Part shown: positions 55,268 through 63,795 of the stretch, piece after piece
Position numbering within the stretch: position 1 is the stretch's first letter
How the letters are laid out: the number at the start of each line of letters is the position of its first letter
Source: Streptomyces lasiicapitis
GTDB taxonomy: Bacteria > Actinomycetota > Actinomycetes > Streptomycetales > Streptomycetaceae
DNA length: 64,000 bases
NCBI RefSeq assembly: GCF_014646335.1
Contig: NZ_BMNG01000012.1
Span: 122,906 to 186,905, forward strand
Reading direction: 5' to 3'
The notes under the pieces: model-generated
Told to the model about the DNA's origin: nothing
Database searches by the model: none
What the model saw: the letters and a program-made list of their open reading frames with translations, nothing else
Made by a program: the position numbers and the translations under genes

Positions 55268-55813
55268 CTACGTACCCGGCCGGTCCGCCAGCGCCGCCGG
55301 TGCCACGTCGTCCATCTCGAAGGCCATCGGGAACGGCGCGTGCCCGGCGAGCCGGAACCAGCGGACCTTGCGGTGGCGGCGCAGGGCGCGGGCCGCGCGC
55401 ACGGCGTCGTTGTGGAAACGGCGGGCCATGGGGACCCGGCGGACCGCCTGGGCCAGCTCGTCCGCGGCGCCCTCGCCGCCCGGGGCCTCGCGGACCGCCT
55501 CGACCTGTGCCGCCTCCTCGAAGACCGCGCGCAACGCCTGACTCAGCTCGCTCTCGGCGACCTCCCGGTGCTCCTCCTCCGCCTGCCGGGCCGCGTGCGC
55601 CGCCTCGTACAGGACGATCGAGGCCGCCGGATCGAGCACTCCGGAGGTGGCCAGTTCCTGGGTGACCGAGGCGCGGCGCAGCAGTTGCGCGTCCAGGGCG
55701 GCACGGGCCGCGTCGATCCGCGCGTGCAGCCGGTCGAGGCGTCCCGCGGTCCAGCTCAGGTAGAGGCCGATCGCGAAGAGGCCGACGGCGATCCAGATCA
55801 ACGTGGGGGTCAC
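55268..55813 (-). CDS. LemA-like membrane protein
   Basis: A 181-aa protein with an N-terminal membrane helix (about residues 4-20, TLIWIAVGLFAIGLYLSW) and a helical body. It loosely follows the LemA plan: RLHARIDAARAALDAQLLRR near the start, SELSQALRAVF in the middle, RRFHNDAVRAARALRRHRKV and GHAPFPMAFEMDD near the end. The function of LemA proteins is not settled. It lies between pdxS and the phospholipid genes on the same strand. The family assignment is moderate; similarity is limited to spacing and a few residues. Confidence 0.78.
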   Translation of the reverse strand: MTPTLIWIAVGLFAIGLYLSWTAGRLDRLHARIDAARAALDAQLLRRASVTQELATSGVLDPAASIVLYEAAHAARQAEEEHREVAESELSQALRAVFEEAAQVEAVREAPGGEGAADELAQAVRRVPMARRFHNDAVRAARALRRHRKVRWFRLAGHAPFPMAFEMDDVAPAALADRPGT

Positions 55814-55918
55814 AGCCGCACGGTACCTGGCGGGGGCGCCTTGGGCGGTGGGGTGGTCTTGAGTGCGCCTTGCCGTCTCGGGTGTACGCCCCCCCGGGGC
55901 GCGGCTTTTTCGGCCTTC

Positions 55919-55947
55919 GGCCTCGTCCTCAAATGCCGGACGGGCTG
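55919..55947 (-). repeat. Dispersed intergenic repeat, copy 3
   Basis: The minus strand reads CAGCCCGTCCGGCATTTGAG then GACGAGGCC, differing from copy 1 (18131) at one base. It sits downstream of the PimA-like gene (stop 55982), before the LemA-like gene. GGCCTTCGGCC next to it (55912-55922) is palindromic and may add a hairpin. Confidence 0.75.
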
Positions 55948-55981
55948 ATTGCCGTCACCCAGGCCGCCAGGTGCCGGGCAG

Positions 55982-57148
55982 CTACAGCTTGTCCTTCGCC
56001 AAGCCGAATCGTGCCCGCAGGCCCGTGCGTTCGTCCGTTGCCACCGCTGCCGCGCCCACCGCCACCGTCTCGTACACGGAGAGGATGTCCGCGCCCACCG
56101 TCGACCAGTCGAAGCGGCGTACGTGCTTGCTGCCGCGGTCGCGCAGTTCCTCGCGGCGTTCGGGGTCGCGCAGGAGGCGGATCGCCGCGTTGGACAGGGA
56201 GTACGCGTCCTCGTTGGCGAACAGGTCGCCCGCCGCGCCCTGGTCCAGGACCTGGGCGAAGGCGTCGAGGTCGCTGGCGAGGACGGGGGCGCCCGCCGAC
56301 ATCGCCTCGACCAGGATGATCCCGAAGCTCTCGCCGCCGGTGTTCGGGGCGACGTACACGTCGACGCTGCGCAGCAGCCGCGCCTTGTCCTCGTCGCTGA
56401 TCATGCCGAGGAACTCCACGCGGGAGTGCAGCTCGGCGGGCAGGGAGGCGACGGCCTCCTCCTCGTCGCCGCGCCCGGCCACGAGCAGGCGGGCGTCGGG
56501 GCGGGCCGCGAAGATGCGCGGGAGGGCCTTCATCAGCACCGGCAGGCCCTTGCGGGGCTCGTCGATGCGCCCGATGAAGCCGATCGTCTCCCCCTGCCAC
56601 TCCGGCTTGGGCTCGGCCCGGGCGAAGAAGTCGACGTCGACGCCGTTGGGGATGACGACCGCGTCACCGCCGAGGTGCTCCACCAGCGTGCGGCGCGCGT
56701 ACTCGCTGACCGCGATGCGCGCGCTGATCTTCTCCAGGGCGGGCTGGAGGATCGGATACGCCGCGATCATGGCGCGCGAGCGCGGGTTGGAGGTGTGGAA
56801 CGTGGCGACGATCGGCCCCTGCGCGGCCCAGCACGTGAGCAGGCCGAGGGACGGCGACGTCGGCTCGTGGATGTGGATGACGTCGAACATGCCGTCGTGC
56901 AGCCAGCGCCGCACCCGCGCGGCCGAGATGAAGCCGAAGTTGAGTCGCGCCACCGAGCCGTTGTACGGAACGGGAACGGCACGGCCCGCCGACACCACGT
57001 ACGGCGGAAGCGGGGTCTCGTCGTCCGCCGGGGCGAGGACGGAGACCTCGTGTCCCAGGCGGATGAGGTGCTCCGCCAGATCGCGGATGTGGAACTGGAC
57101 GCCGCCCGGCACGTCCCACGAGTAGGGGCAGACGATGCCTACCTTCAC
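55982..57148 (-). CDS. GT4 glycosyltransferase, phosphatidylinositol mannosyltransferase PimA-like
   Basis: Likely transfers mannose from GDP-mannose to phosphatidylinositol on the inner membrane face, the first step of PIM synthesis. The 388-aa GT-B protein begins VGIVCPYSWDVPGGVQFHIR and has IGFIGRIDEPRKGLPVLMKA and the EX7E motif within GGESFGIILVEAMSAG. GTG start 57146-57148 overlaps the acyltransferase stop. Placement after pgsA and the acyltransferase is the same as in mycobacteria, supporting the assignment. Confidence 0.92.
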   Translation of the reverse strand: MKVGIVCPYSWDVPGGVQFHIRDLAEHLIRLGHEVSVLAPADDETPLPPYVVSAGRAVPVPYNGSVARLNFGFISAARVRRWLHDGMFDVIHIHEPTSPSLGLLTCWAAQGPIVATFHTSNPRSRAMIAAYPILQPALEKISARIAVSEYARRTLVEHLGGDAVVIPNGVDVDFFARAEPKPEWQGETIGFIGRIDEPRKGLPVLMKALPRIFAARPDARLLVAGRGDEEEAVASLPAELHSRVEFLGMISDEDKARLLRSVDVYVAPNTGGESFGIILVEAMSAGAPVLASDLDAFAQVLDQGAAGDLFANEDAYSLSNAAIRLLRDPERREELRDRGSKHVRRFDWSTVGADILSVYETVAVGAAAVATDERTGLRARFGLAKDKL

Positions 57149-58092
57149 GGTGTCCCCTCATCGGCCCGGTCATCGGCCCGGCCGCCCGGCGCCTTCGCCG
57201 GATCCAGGTCCGCAAGCCACAGCCGCTGCAGCATGTGCCAGTCCTGCGGATGCTCGGCGATCCCCGTGGCGAAGGCGTCGGCGAGGGCCTGCGTCATGGC
57301 GGCCGTCTTCTCCGTACGCGTCCCCGTCTCGGGCACCTCGACCGGCGCGTGGACCCGGCCCCGCATGACGGGCGAGTCGTCGTACCAGAGCGTCACCGGG
57401 AGCAGCAGCGCGCCGGTCTGCTGGGCGAGCGCCGCGGGCCCCGCGGGCATCCGCGCGGTCTCGCCGAAGAACTTCACCTCGACGCCGGACGCCGACAGGT
57501 CGCGGTCCGCGACCAGGCAGACCAGGCCGCCCGCGCGCAGCCGGCGCGCCAGCGTGCCGAAGGCGGCGCCGCCGGTGTGCGGCAGGACCTCCATGCCGAG
57601 GCCGCTGCGGTAGGCGACGAAGCGGTCGTACAGGGACTCGGGCTTCTGCCGCTCCTGCACGGTCGTGAAGGGCGTTTCGAGCTTCGTGGTCACCCACGCG
57701 CCGGCCAGGTCCCAGTTGCCCAGGTGCGGCAGGGCCAGGATGACGCCCTTGCCGGACGCCAGGCCGTCGGTCAGGTGGTGCAGGTCCTGGGCGGTGAAGC
57801 CGTTGCGGATGCGGTCCTTGCTCCAGGCCGGCAGCCGGAAGGACTCCATCCAGTACCGCATGTACGACCGCATGCCCGCCTTGGACAGCTCGGCGAGGCG
57901 CGCCGGGCTCGCGTCGGGCACCACGCGCGCGTAGTTGGCCTCAAGGCGCAGGACACCCTTGCCGCGCCGCTTCCACGCGAGGTCGGCGATGGTGCGGCCC
58001 AGGCGCACGGCGGTGGGCTCGGGAAGCTTCTTGACGGTGCTCCAGGCGGCGCCGTACAGCGCGTCCGTCAGCTTCTCCGTGGCCGGGCTCAC
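57145..58092 (-). CDS. Lysophospholipid acyltransferase-like protein (PatA/LpxL family)
   Basis: The 315-aa product belongs to the lauroyl/acyl-transferase family and probably acylates phosphatidylinositol mannoside, by analogy with mycobacterial PatA. It has the catalytic HX4D motif in LALPHLGNWDLAGAWV and VADRDLSASGVEVKFFGETA. GTG start 58090-58092 overlaps the pgsA stop (GTGA), and its stop overlaps the PimA-like gene. The longer frame to 58215 is a shadow of pgsA. Confidence 0.92.
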   Translation of the reverse strand: MSPATEKLTDALYGAAWSTVKKLPEPTAVRLGRTIADLAWKRRGKGVLRLEANYARVVPDASPARLAELSKAGMRSYMRYWMESFRLPAWSKDRIRNGFTAQDLHHLTDGLASGKGVILALPHLGNWDLAGAWVTTKLETPFTTVQERQKPESLYDRFVAYRSGLGMEVLPHTGGAAFGTLARRLRAGGLVCLVADRDLSASGVEVKFFGETARMPAGPAALAQQTGALLLPVTLWYDDSPVMRGRVHAPVEVPETGTRTEKTAAMTQALADAFATGIAEHPQDWHMLQRLWLADLDPAKAPGGRADDRADEGTP

Positions 58093-58763
58093 GAGGTCGC
58101 CTCGCTCTCCTGGGGCGCCTCCCGCGCGGCCTGCTGGTCCGCCTCCTCGGACTCGCGGCGGACGGTCACCACGCGCTGCACGAGCGTGACGAGGCTGCCG
58201 ACCGCGACGACCCACAGGGCGACGGGCAGCAGCACGTCGATGCCGGGGACGCCGAACTTGTGCAGCCCGGCGAAGCCCGCGGCGACCAGCGAGATCACCA
58301 GCCGCTCGGCCCGCTCCACCAGGCCGTTGACGGCCACGGGCAGGCCGATCGCCTCACCGCGCGCCTTCGTGTACGACACCACCTGGCCGCTGGCCAGGCA
58401 GAAGATGGACACCGCGCACAGGATGTCGTTGTCGCCGGAACCGGCGTACCAAAGAGCGAAGCCACCGAAGATCGCGCCGTCCGCGACCCGGTCCAGGGTG
58501 GAGTCGAGGAACGCGCCCCACCGGCTGGAGCGGCCGAGCTGACGCGCCATGTTGCCGTCGACCAGGTCCGAGAAGACGAACAGCGTGATGACGACAGTGC
58601 CCCAGAAAAACTCCCCGCGAGGGTAGAAGACCAGCGCTCCCGCGACGACACCGGCCGTGCCGATGAACGTGACCGTGTCGGGGCTGACCCCGCGGCGGAT
58701 GAGAAACGCGGCGAACGGTGTGAGGACACGCGTGAAGAATGCACGCGCGTACTTGTTCAGCAT
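58089..58763 (-). CDS. pgsA: CDP-alcohol phosphatidyltransferase, probable phosphatidylinositol phosphate synthase
   Basis: Joins CDP-diacylglycerol and inositol 1-phosphate in actinobacteria. The 224-aa membrane protein has the family signature D66-x2-D69-G-x2-AR ... G ... D87-x3-D91 within residues 66-91, and about six helices. The C-terminal tail is charged and cytoplasmic. First of a three-gene coupled unit with the acyltransferase and PimA-like genes. The symbol pgsA is used in mycobacteria; other members make phosphatidylglycerol phosphate, so the substrate is inferred from context. Confidence 0.92.
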   Translation of the reverse strand: MLNKYARAFFTRVLTPFAAFLIRRGVSPDTVTFIGTAGVVAGALVFYPRGEFFWGTVVITLFVFSDLVDGNMARQLGRSSRWGAFLDSTLDRVADGAIFGGFALWYAGSGDNDILCAVSIFCLASGQVVSYTKARGEAIGLPVAVNGLVERAERLVISLVAAGFAGLHKFGVPGIDVLLPVALWVVAVGSLVTLVQRVVTVRRESEEADQQAAREAPQESEATS

Positions 58764-59022
58764 GGCCTTCCCGAGGGTCGGTGCCCATGGCGGCCCCGTT
58801 GGCCACCGGCTGGCCCATCGTAGTCACGCTCACGACACACCGGCTCGCCCCCTCACGATCGCGTACGACGTATGGACGCACCGTGACACGAGTGGAAAGC
58901 TCGGAAGCACCGCGGGCGTCGCCGGAGCCGCCCCCGCACGCGGGTCCCGTGTGTCCGCGCACAGCCAGCATCCCTGAGGGGGCTGCGCCTCCTCAGCCAT
59001 GCGCGTAACCGGGAGGCAAGGC

Positions 59023-61230
59023 ATGGGCGACAAGGCGAATGCACACCCCGGAGCCGCCGGCAGGGCAGCGACGGCCGACCATCCCGCGTCCGTACGGAAT
59101 GTGGTGCTGGTCGGCCACAGCGGATCGGGCAAGACGACTCTGGTCGAAGCCCTCGCGCTGACCGCGGGGGCCGTGAACCGGGCGGGCCGGGTCGAGGACG
59201 GCACCTCGGTGTCGGACTACGACGACATCGAGCACCGCCAGCAACGCTCCGTACAACTGTCACTGGTCCCCGTCGAATGGGGCGGATACAAGATCAATAT
59301 CCTGGACACCCCGGGATACGCCGACTTCGTCGGGGAGCTGAGGGCCGGTCTGCGCGCCGCGGACGCGGCCCTTTTCGTCGTCTCGGCGGCGGAGGGCGCC
59401 GAGGGCATCACGGGTGCGACCCGCATGGTGTGGGAGGAGTGCGCGGCGGTCGGCATGCCGCGGGCCATCGTGGTCACGCACCTGGAGGCGGCGCGTTCCG
59501 ACTTCAAGGAGATCACGCGGTGCTGCGCCGAGACCTTCGGCGCCGACGACCCCGACGCCGTACTGCCGCTGTATCTGCCCCTGCACGGCGAGCAGGGACC
59601 CGACGGGCACGCACCGGTGACCGGTCTGATCGGGCTGCTCTCGCAGCGGGTCTTCGACTACGCGTCGGGCGAACGCAAGGAGTCCGAGCCGGGCGACGAC
59701 CAACTGCCCGTCATCCAGGAGGCGCGCGACAAGCTCATCGAGGGGATCATCGCCGAGAGCGAGGACGAGTCCCTGATGGACCGCTATCTCGGCGGCGAGG
59801 ACATCGACTACAAGACGCTCGTCGACGACCTGGAACGGGCCGTCGCGCGCGGCATCTTCCACCCGGTGCTCGCCGCCGCGCCCGCCGCCGAGGGCGCCCG
59901 CCAGGGCATCGGCACCGTGGAACTCCTGGAGCTGATCACGGGCGGCTTCCCGACCCCGCTGGAGCACCCCGCCCCGGCCGTCACCACACCTGGGGGCAAG
60001 CCCCGCCCGGCCCTGTCCTGCGACCCCGAAGGTCCCCTCGCCGCCGAGGTGGTGAAGACCGCGTCGGACCCGTACGTCGGCAGGATCTCGCTGGTCCGCG
60101 TCTTCTCCGGAACGCTGCGCCCGGACGAGACGGTGCACGTCTCCGGGCACGGCCTCGCGGACCGGGGGCACGAGGACCACGACGTCGACGAGCGCGTGGG
60201 CGCCCTCTCCTCGCCGTTCGGCAAACAGCAGCGCACGCTCTCCCAGGCCATCGCGGGCGACCTGGCCTGCGTCGCCAAACTCAGCCGCGCCGAGACCGGC
60301 GACACCCTGTCGGCCAAGGACGACCCGCTCCTGATGGCGCCCTGGGACATGCCCGACCCGCTGCTTCCGCTCGCCATCCAGGCGCACAGCAAGGCGGACG
60401 AGGACAAGCTCTCGCAGGGCCTGTCCCGGCTGGTCGCCGAGGATCCGACGATGCGCCTGCAACAGAACCAGGACACCCACCAGGTGGTCCTGTGGTGCCT
60501 CGGCGAGGCGCACGCGGACGTCGCCCTGGAGCGGCTGCGCCATCGCTACGGCGTGCAGGTCGACCTCGTACCGCACAAGGTCTCCCTTCGGGAGACGTTC
60601 GGGACCAAGGCGGCCGGGCGCGGCCGTCATGTGAAGCAGTCCGGCGGGCACGGCCAGTTCGCGATCTGCGAGATCGAGGTGGAGCCGCTGCCGGGCGGCA
60701 GCGGCATCGAGTTCGTCGACAAGGTCGTGGGCGGCGCGGTGCCGCGGCAGTTCATCCCGTCCGTCGAGAAGGGCATCCGCGCTCAGGCGGCCAAGGGCGT
60801 CGCCGCGGGTTACCCGCTCATCGACGTACGCGTCACGCTGCTCGACGGCAAGGCGCACTCCGTGGACTCCTCCGACGCCGCGTTCCAGACGGCGGGCGCC
60901 CTTGCGCTGCGCGAGGCGGCGGCCGACGCCACCATCCACCTGCTCGAACCCGTCGCCGAGGTACAGGTCCTGGTCGGCGACGAGCACGTGGGCTCGGTCA
61001 TGAGCGACCTGTCCGGACGGCGCGGCCGCGTCGTCGGCACCGAACAGGCCCCGGGCGGGCGCACCTTGGTGCGGGCCGAGGTGCCCGAGATCGAGATCGG
61101 TCGGTACGCGGTCGACCTGCGGTCCCTGTCGCAGGGCACCGCGCGGTTCAGCCGGAGCTACGCCCGGCACGAGCCGATGCCCGCACAGCTCTCCCAGAAG
61201 ATCCGTGAACAGGCGCAGGACACCGCCTAG
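59023..61230 (+). CDS. EF-G-like translational GTPase with degenerate G4 motif
   Basis: The 735-aa product has the EF-G domain order: G domain with P-loop GHSGSGKT (31-38) and G3 DTPGYADF, then domains II to V (SDPYVGRISLVRVFSGTLRP; QSGGHGQFAICEIEVEPLPG; DEHVGSVMSDLSGRRGRVVG). The G4 motif, NKxD in normal GTPases, reads THLE in IVVTHLEAARSDF, so guanine specificity may be weakened. It is neither fusA nor obviously TetM; relatives are annotated as elongation factor G-like or FusA2. Role unknown, possibly ribosome recycling or stress. ATG 59023 has GGGAGG 7 nt upstream. The divergent gap 58764-59022 shows no clear promoter. Confidence 0.9.
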   Translation: MGDKANAHPGAAGRAATADHPASVRNVVLVGHSGSGKTTLVEALALTAGAVNRAGRVEDGTSVSDYDDIEHRQQRSVQLSLVPVEWGGYKINILDTPGYADFVGELRAGLRAADAALFVVSAAEGAEGITGATRMVWEECAAVGMPRAIVVTHLEAARSDFKEITRCCAETFGADDPDAVLPLYLPLHGEQGPDGHAPVTGLIGLLSQRVFDYASGERKESEPGDDQLPVIQEARDKLIEGIIAESEDESLMDRYLGGEDIDYKTLVDDLERAVARGIFHPVLAAAPAAEGARQGIGTVELLELITGGFPTPLEHPAPAVTTPGGKPRPALSCDPEGPLAAEVVKTASDPYVGRISLVRVFSGTLRPDETVHVSGHGLADRGHEDHDVDERVGALSSPFGKQQRTLSQAIAGDLACVAKLSRAETGDTLSAKDDPLLMAPWDMPDPLLPLAIQAHSKADEDKLSQGLSRLVAEDPTMRLQQNQDTHQVVLWCLGEAHADVALERLRHRYGVQVDLVPHKVSLRETFGTKAAGRGRHVKQSGGHGQFAICEIEVEPLPGGSGIEFVDKVVGGAVPRQFIPSVEKGIRAQAAKGVAAGYPLIDVRVTLLDGKAHSVDSSDAAFQTAGALALREAAADATIHLLEPVAEVQVLVGDEHVGSVMSDLSGRRGRVVGTEQAPGGRTLVRAEVPEIEIGRYAVDLRSLSQGTARFSRSYARHEPMPAQLSQKIREQAQDTA

Positions 61231-61243
61231 TTGACGCCTCCGG

Positions 61244-61288
61244 CCGGATGCCGCCCGCTCAGAAACCGCTCGTGCGGGCGGCATTCGG
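61244..61288 (+). terminator. Terminator of the EF-G-like gene
   Basis: A 15-bp stem with one G-T pair (61244-61258 with 61274-61288) and a 15-nt loop begins 14 nt after the stop codon. No T-tract. Confidence 0.8.
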
Positions 61289-61315
61289 CCGCCCCCTGCC
61301 GGATGTCAGTACGCA

Positions 61316-61358
61316 CCGATACGCTGATGACCTGATCAAAAGCCGTATCGGCCAGGTC
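61316..61358. promoter_or_regulatory. Two interlocked inverted repeats upstream of the unknown membrane protein gene
   Basis: CCGATACG (61316-61323) pairs with CGTATCGG (61344-61351), and GACCTG (61329-61334) pairs with CAGGTC (61353-61358). The two overlap, so both cannot form at once in RNA. They lie about 120 nt before the next gene, in a stretch less GC-rich than its surroundings. Possible operator or promoter element. Confidence 0.45.
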
Positions 61359-61477
61359 AACAGGTGTGCCGGGCCCCGCAGTCGGGAATTCCGGGAAACA
61401 GCACGGTCCGAAGTTCGGGAACAACGCAGTCGGAAAGAGCCGCGGCGCCAAGGGCGTCACGGCGTGGGGGGCGGCAG

Positions 61478-63133
61478 GTGGCGGACGACGTATTCGACTT
61501 CAGGCCCGGGGCCCAGGTCCCCTTGTCGGGCGCCGCGGGCCAGACCGCGGCGACGCATGCCCTGGCGTCGGCGGCGTATCGCGACGGCGAGGTCGACGAC
61601 ATCCTCAAGGCCAACAGCGACTGGCACAAGTCCGTGGTGAAGCCCGGCCTGTGGTCGCTGTGCAAGCCCAGCCTCGGCGAGGCCTTCTCGCGGACCGTGC
61701 AGGTGCGGATGCTCGGCGGCGCCCGTCCACCGCTCATCCAGTCCTTCGGCACGGAACCGCAGATGGTCGTCGAGCACTGCCTCGCCGCGAACCGCATCCG
61801 CAGACAGCGCGACAGCTGGCTCACGGCTGTGATGGCCATCTGCGGGCTGCTCTTCCTGCCCGGCCTGCTGGTCTGGCTGCTGGTCTTCACGGCCCGCAAG
61901 TGGATCTCCAAGCAGAAGGACAAGCGCACCCAGGCGATCGCCACCGCGGTCCTCGTGGCCCTCGGCGTGATCGTGGTGCTTCTCCTGATCAAGCTGCCCT
62001 TCGGCGGCTTCTGGGCCTGGTATCTGCGGCTCTGCCCGGTCGTGCCGGTGTTCGGCTGGTTCTGGGCCAAGCACATAGCGGAAGGCACCGCCAAGGACCT
62101 GCGGGACCGCTGGAGCGGCTTGCTCGCCGGCGGCGGCGTCGGCGCGAAGATCCCCGAGGCGGTCCCCGGCAGCCCCGGCGAGACGGCTGCGGAGCGGCTG
62201 CGCCAGGGCCTCGCGCGGCTCTCCGCGGAGCAGCAGTCCAACAGCGTCTTCTACGCGGGCCCCAAGGGAATACTGGGCATGGGCACCCGCTGGGGCAGCT
62301 GGCAGCTCGCCGAGGAGCTCACCCCGCGCGACGAGAAGAAGGAGATCAACCCCTTCCGCAGCTGGGACGTCGTGCGCGCGGTGCACGACCAGCTCCGGAT
62401 GCTGGAGCGCGGCCCCCTGCACACCGGCGGCTTCCCCAAGCCGTCGATAAGGCACTGGATCGTCACGCCCATCGGTGAGAACGCGGGGTCGGTGTCCCGC
62501 CCGTCCGGCACGGACGTCGACGCCTTCCAGATCAAGGGCCACGAGATACAGCGCATCTGCAACGAGCAGCAGTTCGGCAGCGGCGACCGGCACTACCTGG
62601 GCGTCCAGTTCACGCTCTGGGACGGCCAGTTGGTGATCACGATGCTGATCACGGTGACGGTCCTGCACGAGACGCTGCGCATCGAGGTCACCGGCCACGC
62701 CCTCGGTCCGGTGCACTCACTGTTCACCAGCAAGCCCTCCCCCAAGACGAAGACGGTCAGCAAGACCGTCAAGTTCTGGGAGACCAAGACGCAGCAGCTC
62801 CCGCTCGTCGACGCCCAGGAGGTGGTGCGCCTCGCGGTGCGCGCCCCCTTCACCTGGTATCCGCCGGTGCTGGACTACCTGGGCGGCAAGCTGGTCCTGC
62901 CCGAGCCGTTCGGCCTGCGGCACGCCTGGGCGGACAAGCCGTGGCGGCACCGCTTCATGGCCGACGACGCGCTGCGCGCGGCCACGCCGGTGCTGCGGGT
63001 CGTGCACTCGGCGGCCCTGAAGGTCCTGGAGGAGAACGGCGTGAACACGGACCGCTTCGGCGCCCGCGCCGGGTTCCTCAGCGGCGCCGTCCAGGATCCG
63101 ATGCCGCGCCAGGCGGACGTGTACAACGGGTAG
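61478..63133 (+). CDS. Large integral membrane protein of unknown function
   Basis: A 551-aa product. It starts at GTG 61478 with a G-rich stretch (GGGGGGCGG) as possible ribosome binding site; the frame is open further upstream. An N-terminal soluble part (residues 1-110) is followed by helices at about 114-138, 152-171 and 175-197, then a large soluble domain with another hydrophobic stretch (VITMLITVTVLHETLRIEVT) that could be a strand or helix, ending near QDPMPRQADVYNG. I recognise no catalytic motif or family. Orthologues seem to exist in other Streptomyces next to the EF-G-like gene. Confidence 0.82.
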   Translation: MADDVFDFRPGAQVPLSGAAGQTAATHALASAAYRDGEVDDILKANSDWHKSVVKPGLWSLCKPSLGEAFSRTVQVRMLGGARPPLIQSFGTEPQMVVEHCLAANRIRRQRDSWLTAVMAICGLLFLPGLLVWLLVFTARKWISKQKDKRTQAIATAVLVALGVIVVLLLIKLPFGGFWAWYLRLCPVVPVFGWFWAKHIAEGTAKDLRDRWSGLLAGGGVGAKIPEAVPGSPGETAAERLRQGLARLSAEQQSNSVFYAGPKGILGMGTRWGSWQLAEELTPRDEKKEINPFRSWDVVRAVHDQLRMLERGPLHTGGFPKPSIRHWIVTPIGENAGSVSRPSGTDVDAFQIKGHEIQRICNEQQFGSGDRHYLGVQFTLWDGQLVITMLITVTVLHETLRIEVTGHALGPVHSLFTSKPSPKTKTVSKTVKFWETKTQQLPLVDAQEVVRLAVRAPFTWYPPVLDYLGGKLVLPEPFGLRHAWADKPWRHRFMADDALRAATPVLRVVHSAALKVLEENGVNTDRFGARAGFLSGAVQDPMPRQADVYNG

Positions 63134-63167
63134 CCGCCCGGCGGGCGGCAGCGGGAGAGGGGCCTGG

Positions 63168-63728
63168 CTAGGCCGCGGGCCAGGCCTCCGCGAGCATCTT
63201 GCGGGTGTCGGCGAGCAGTTGGGGCAGCACCTTCGTGTGCCCGACGACCGGCATGAAGTTCGTGTCGCCGCCCCAGCGGGGCACGATGTGCTGGTGCAGA
63301 TGCGCGGCGATGCCCGCGCCCGCCACGGTGCCCTGGTTCATGCCGATGTTGAAGCCGTGCGCCCCGGACGCGGTGCGCAGCGCCGTCATCGCCTGCTTGG
63401 TCAGCTCGCCGAGCTCCACCGTCTCCGCGGCGGTCAGCTCGGTGTAGTCGGCGACGTGGCGGTAGGGCACGACCATCAGATGCCCGCCGTTGTACGGGTA
63501 GAGGTTGAGCACCGCGTAGACCTGCTCGCCGCGCGCGACGACAAGCCCGTCCTCGTCTGATTTCGCCGGGATGCCGCAGAAGGGACAGCCGTCGTCCGCC
63601 CCCGGACCGGTGGGCTTGTTCTCGCCCTGGATGTACGCCATCCGGTGGGGCGTCCACAGGCGCTGGAACGCGTCCTGCGTCCCCACTCCGATCTGCTGCT
63701 CCGGCTCAATCGTCATGCTGTGCAGCAT
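63168..63728 (-). CDS. HIT family hydrolase
   Basis: Histidine-triad nucleotide hydrolase or transferase. The 186-aa product has a zinc-type CPFC near residue 48, LNLYPYNGGHLMVVPYRHVA, and the triad HLHQHI in AGIAAHLHQHIVPRW. Actinobacterial relatives act on dinucleoside polyphosphates such as Ap4A. Start ATG 63726-63728; ATG 63714-63716 is possible. In other Streptomyces I recall it near thrS and pgsA. Confidence 0.93.
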   Translation of the reverse strand: MLHSMTIEPEQQIGVGTQDAFQRLWTPHRMAYIQGENKPTGPGADDGCPFCGIPAKSDEDGLVVARGEQVYAVLNLYPYNGGHLMVVPYRHVADYTELTAAETVELGELTKQAMTALRTASGAHGFNIGMNQGTVAGAGIAAHLHQHIVPRWGGDTNFMPVVGHTKVLPQLLADTRKMLAEAWPAA

Positions 63729-63795
63729 ATGACTTCGCCCGTTCGGAGCGTGTCGCCGGGGCGGACCCCCGGCCGCTCCCGGCCACTCTGGGGCG

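Noticed and set aside
59260..61284. A 674-codon minus-strand frame opposite the EF-G-like gene
   Set aside because: Antisense shadow; the plus frame has the full EF-G domain series.
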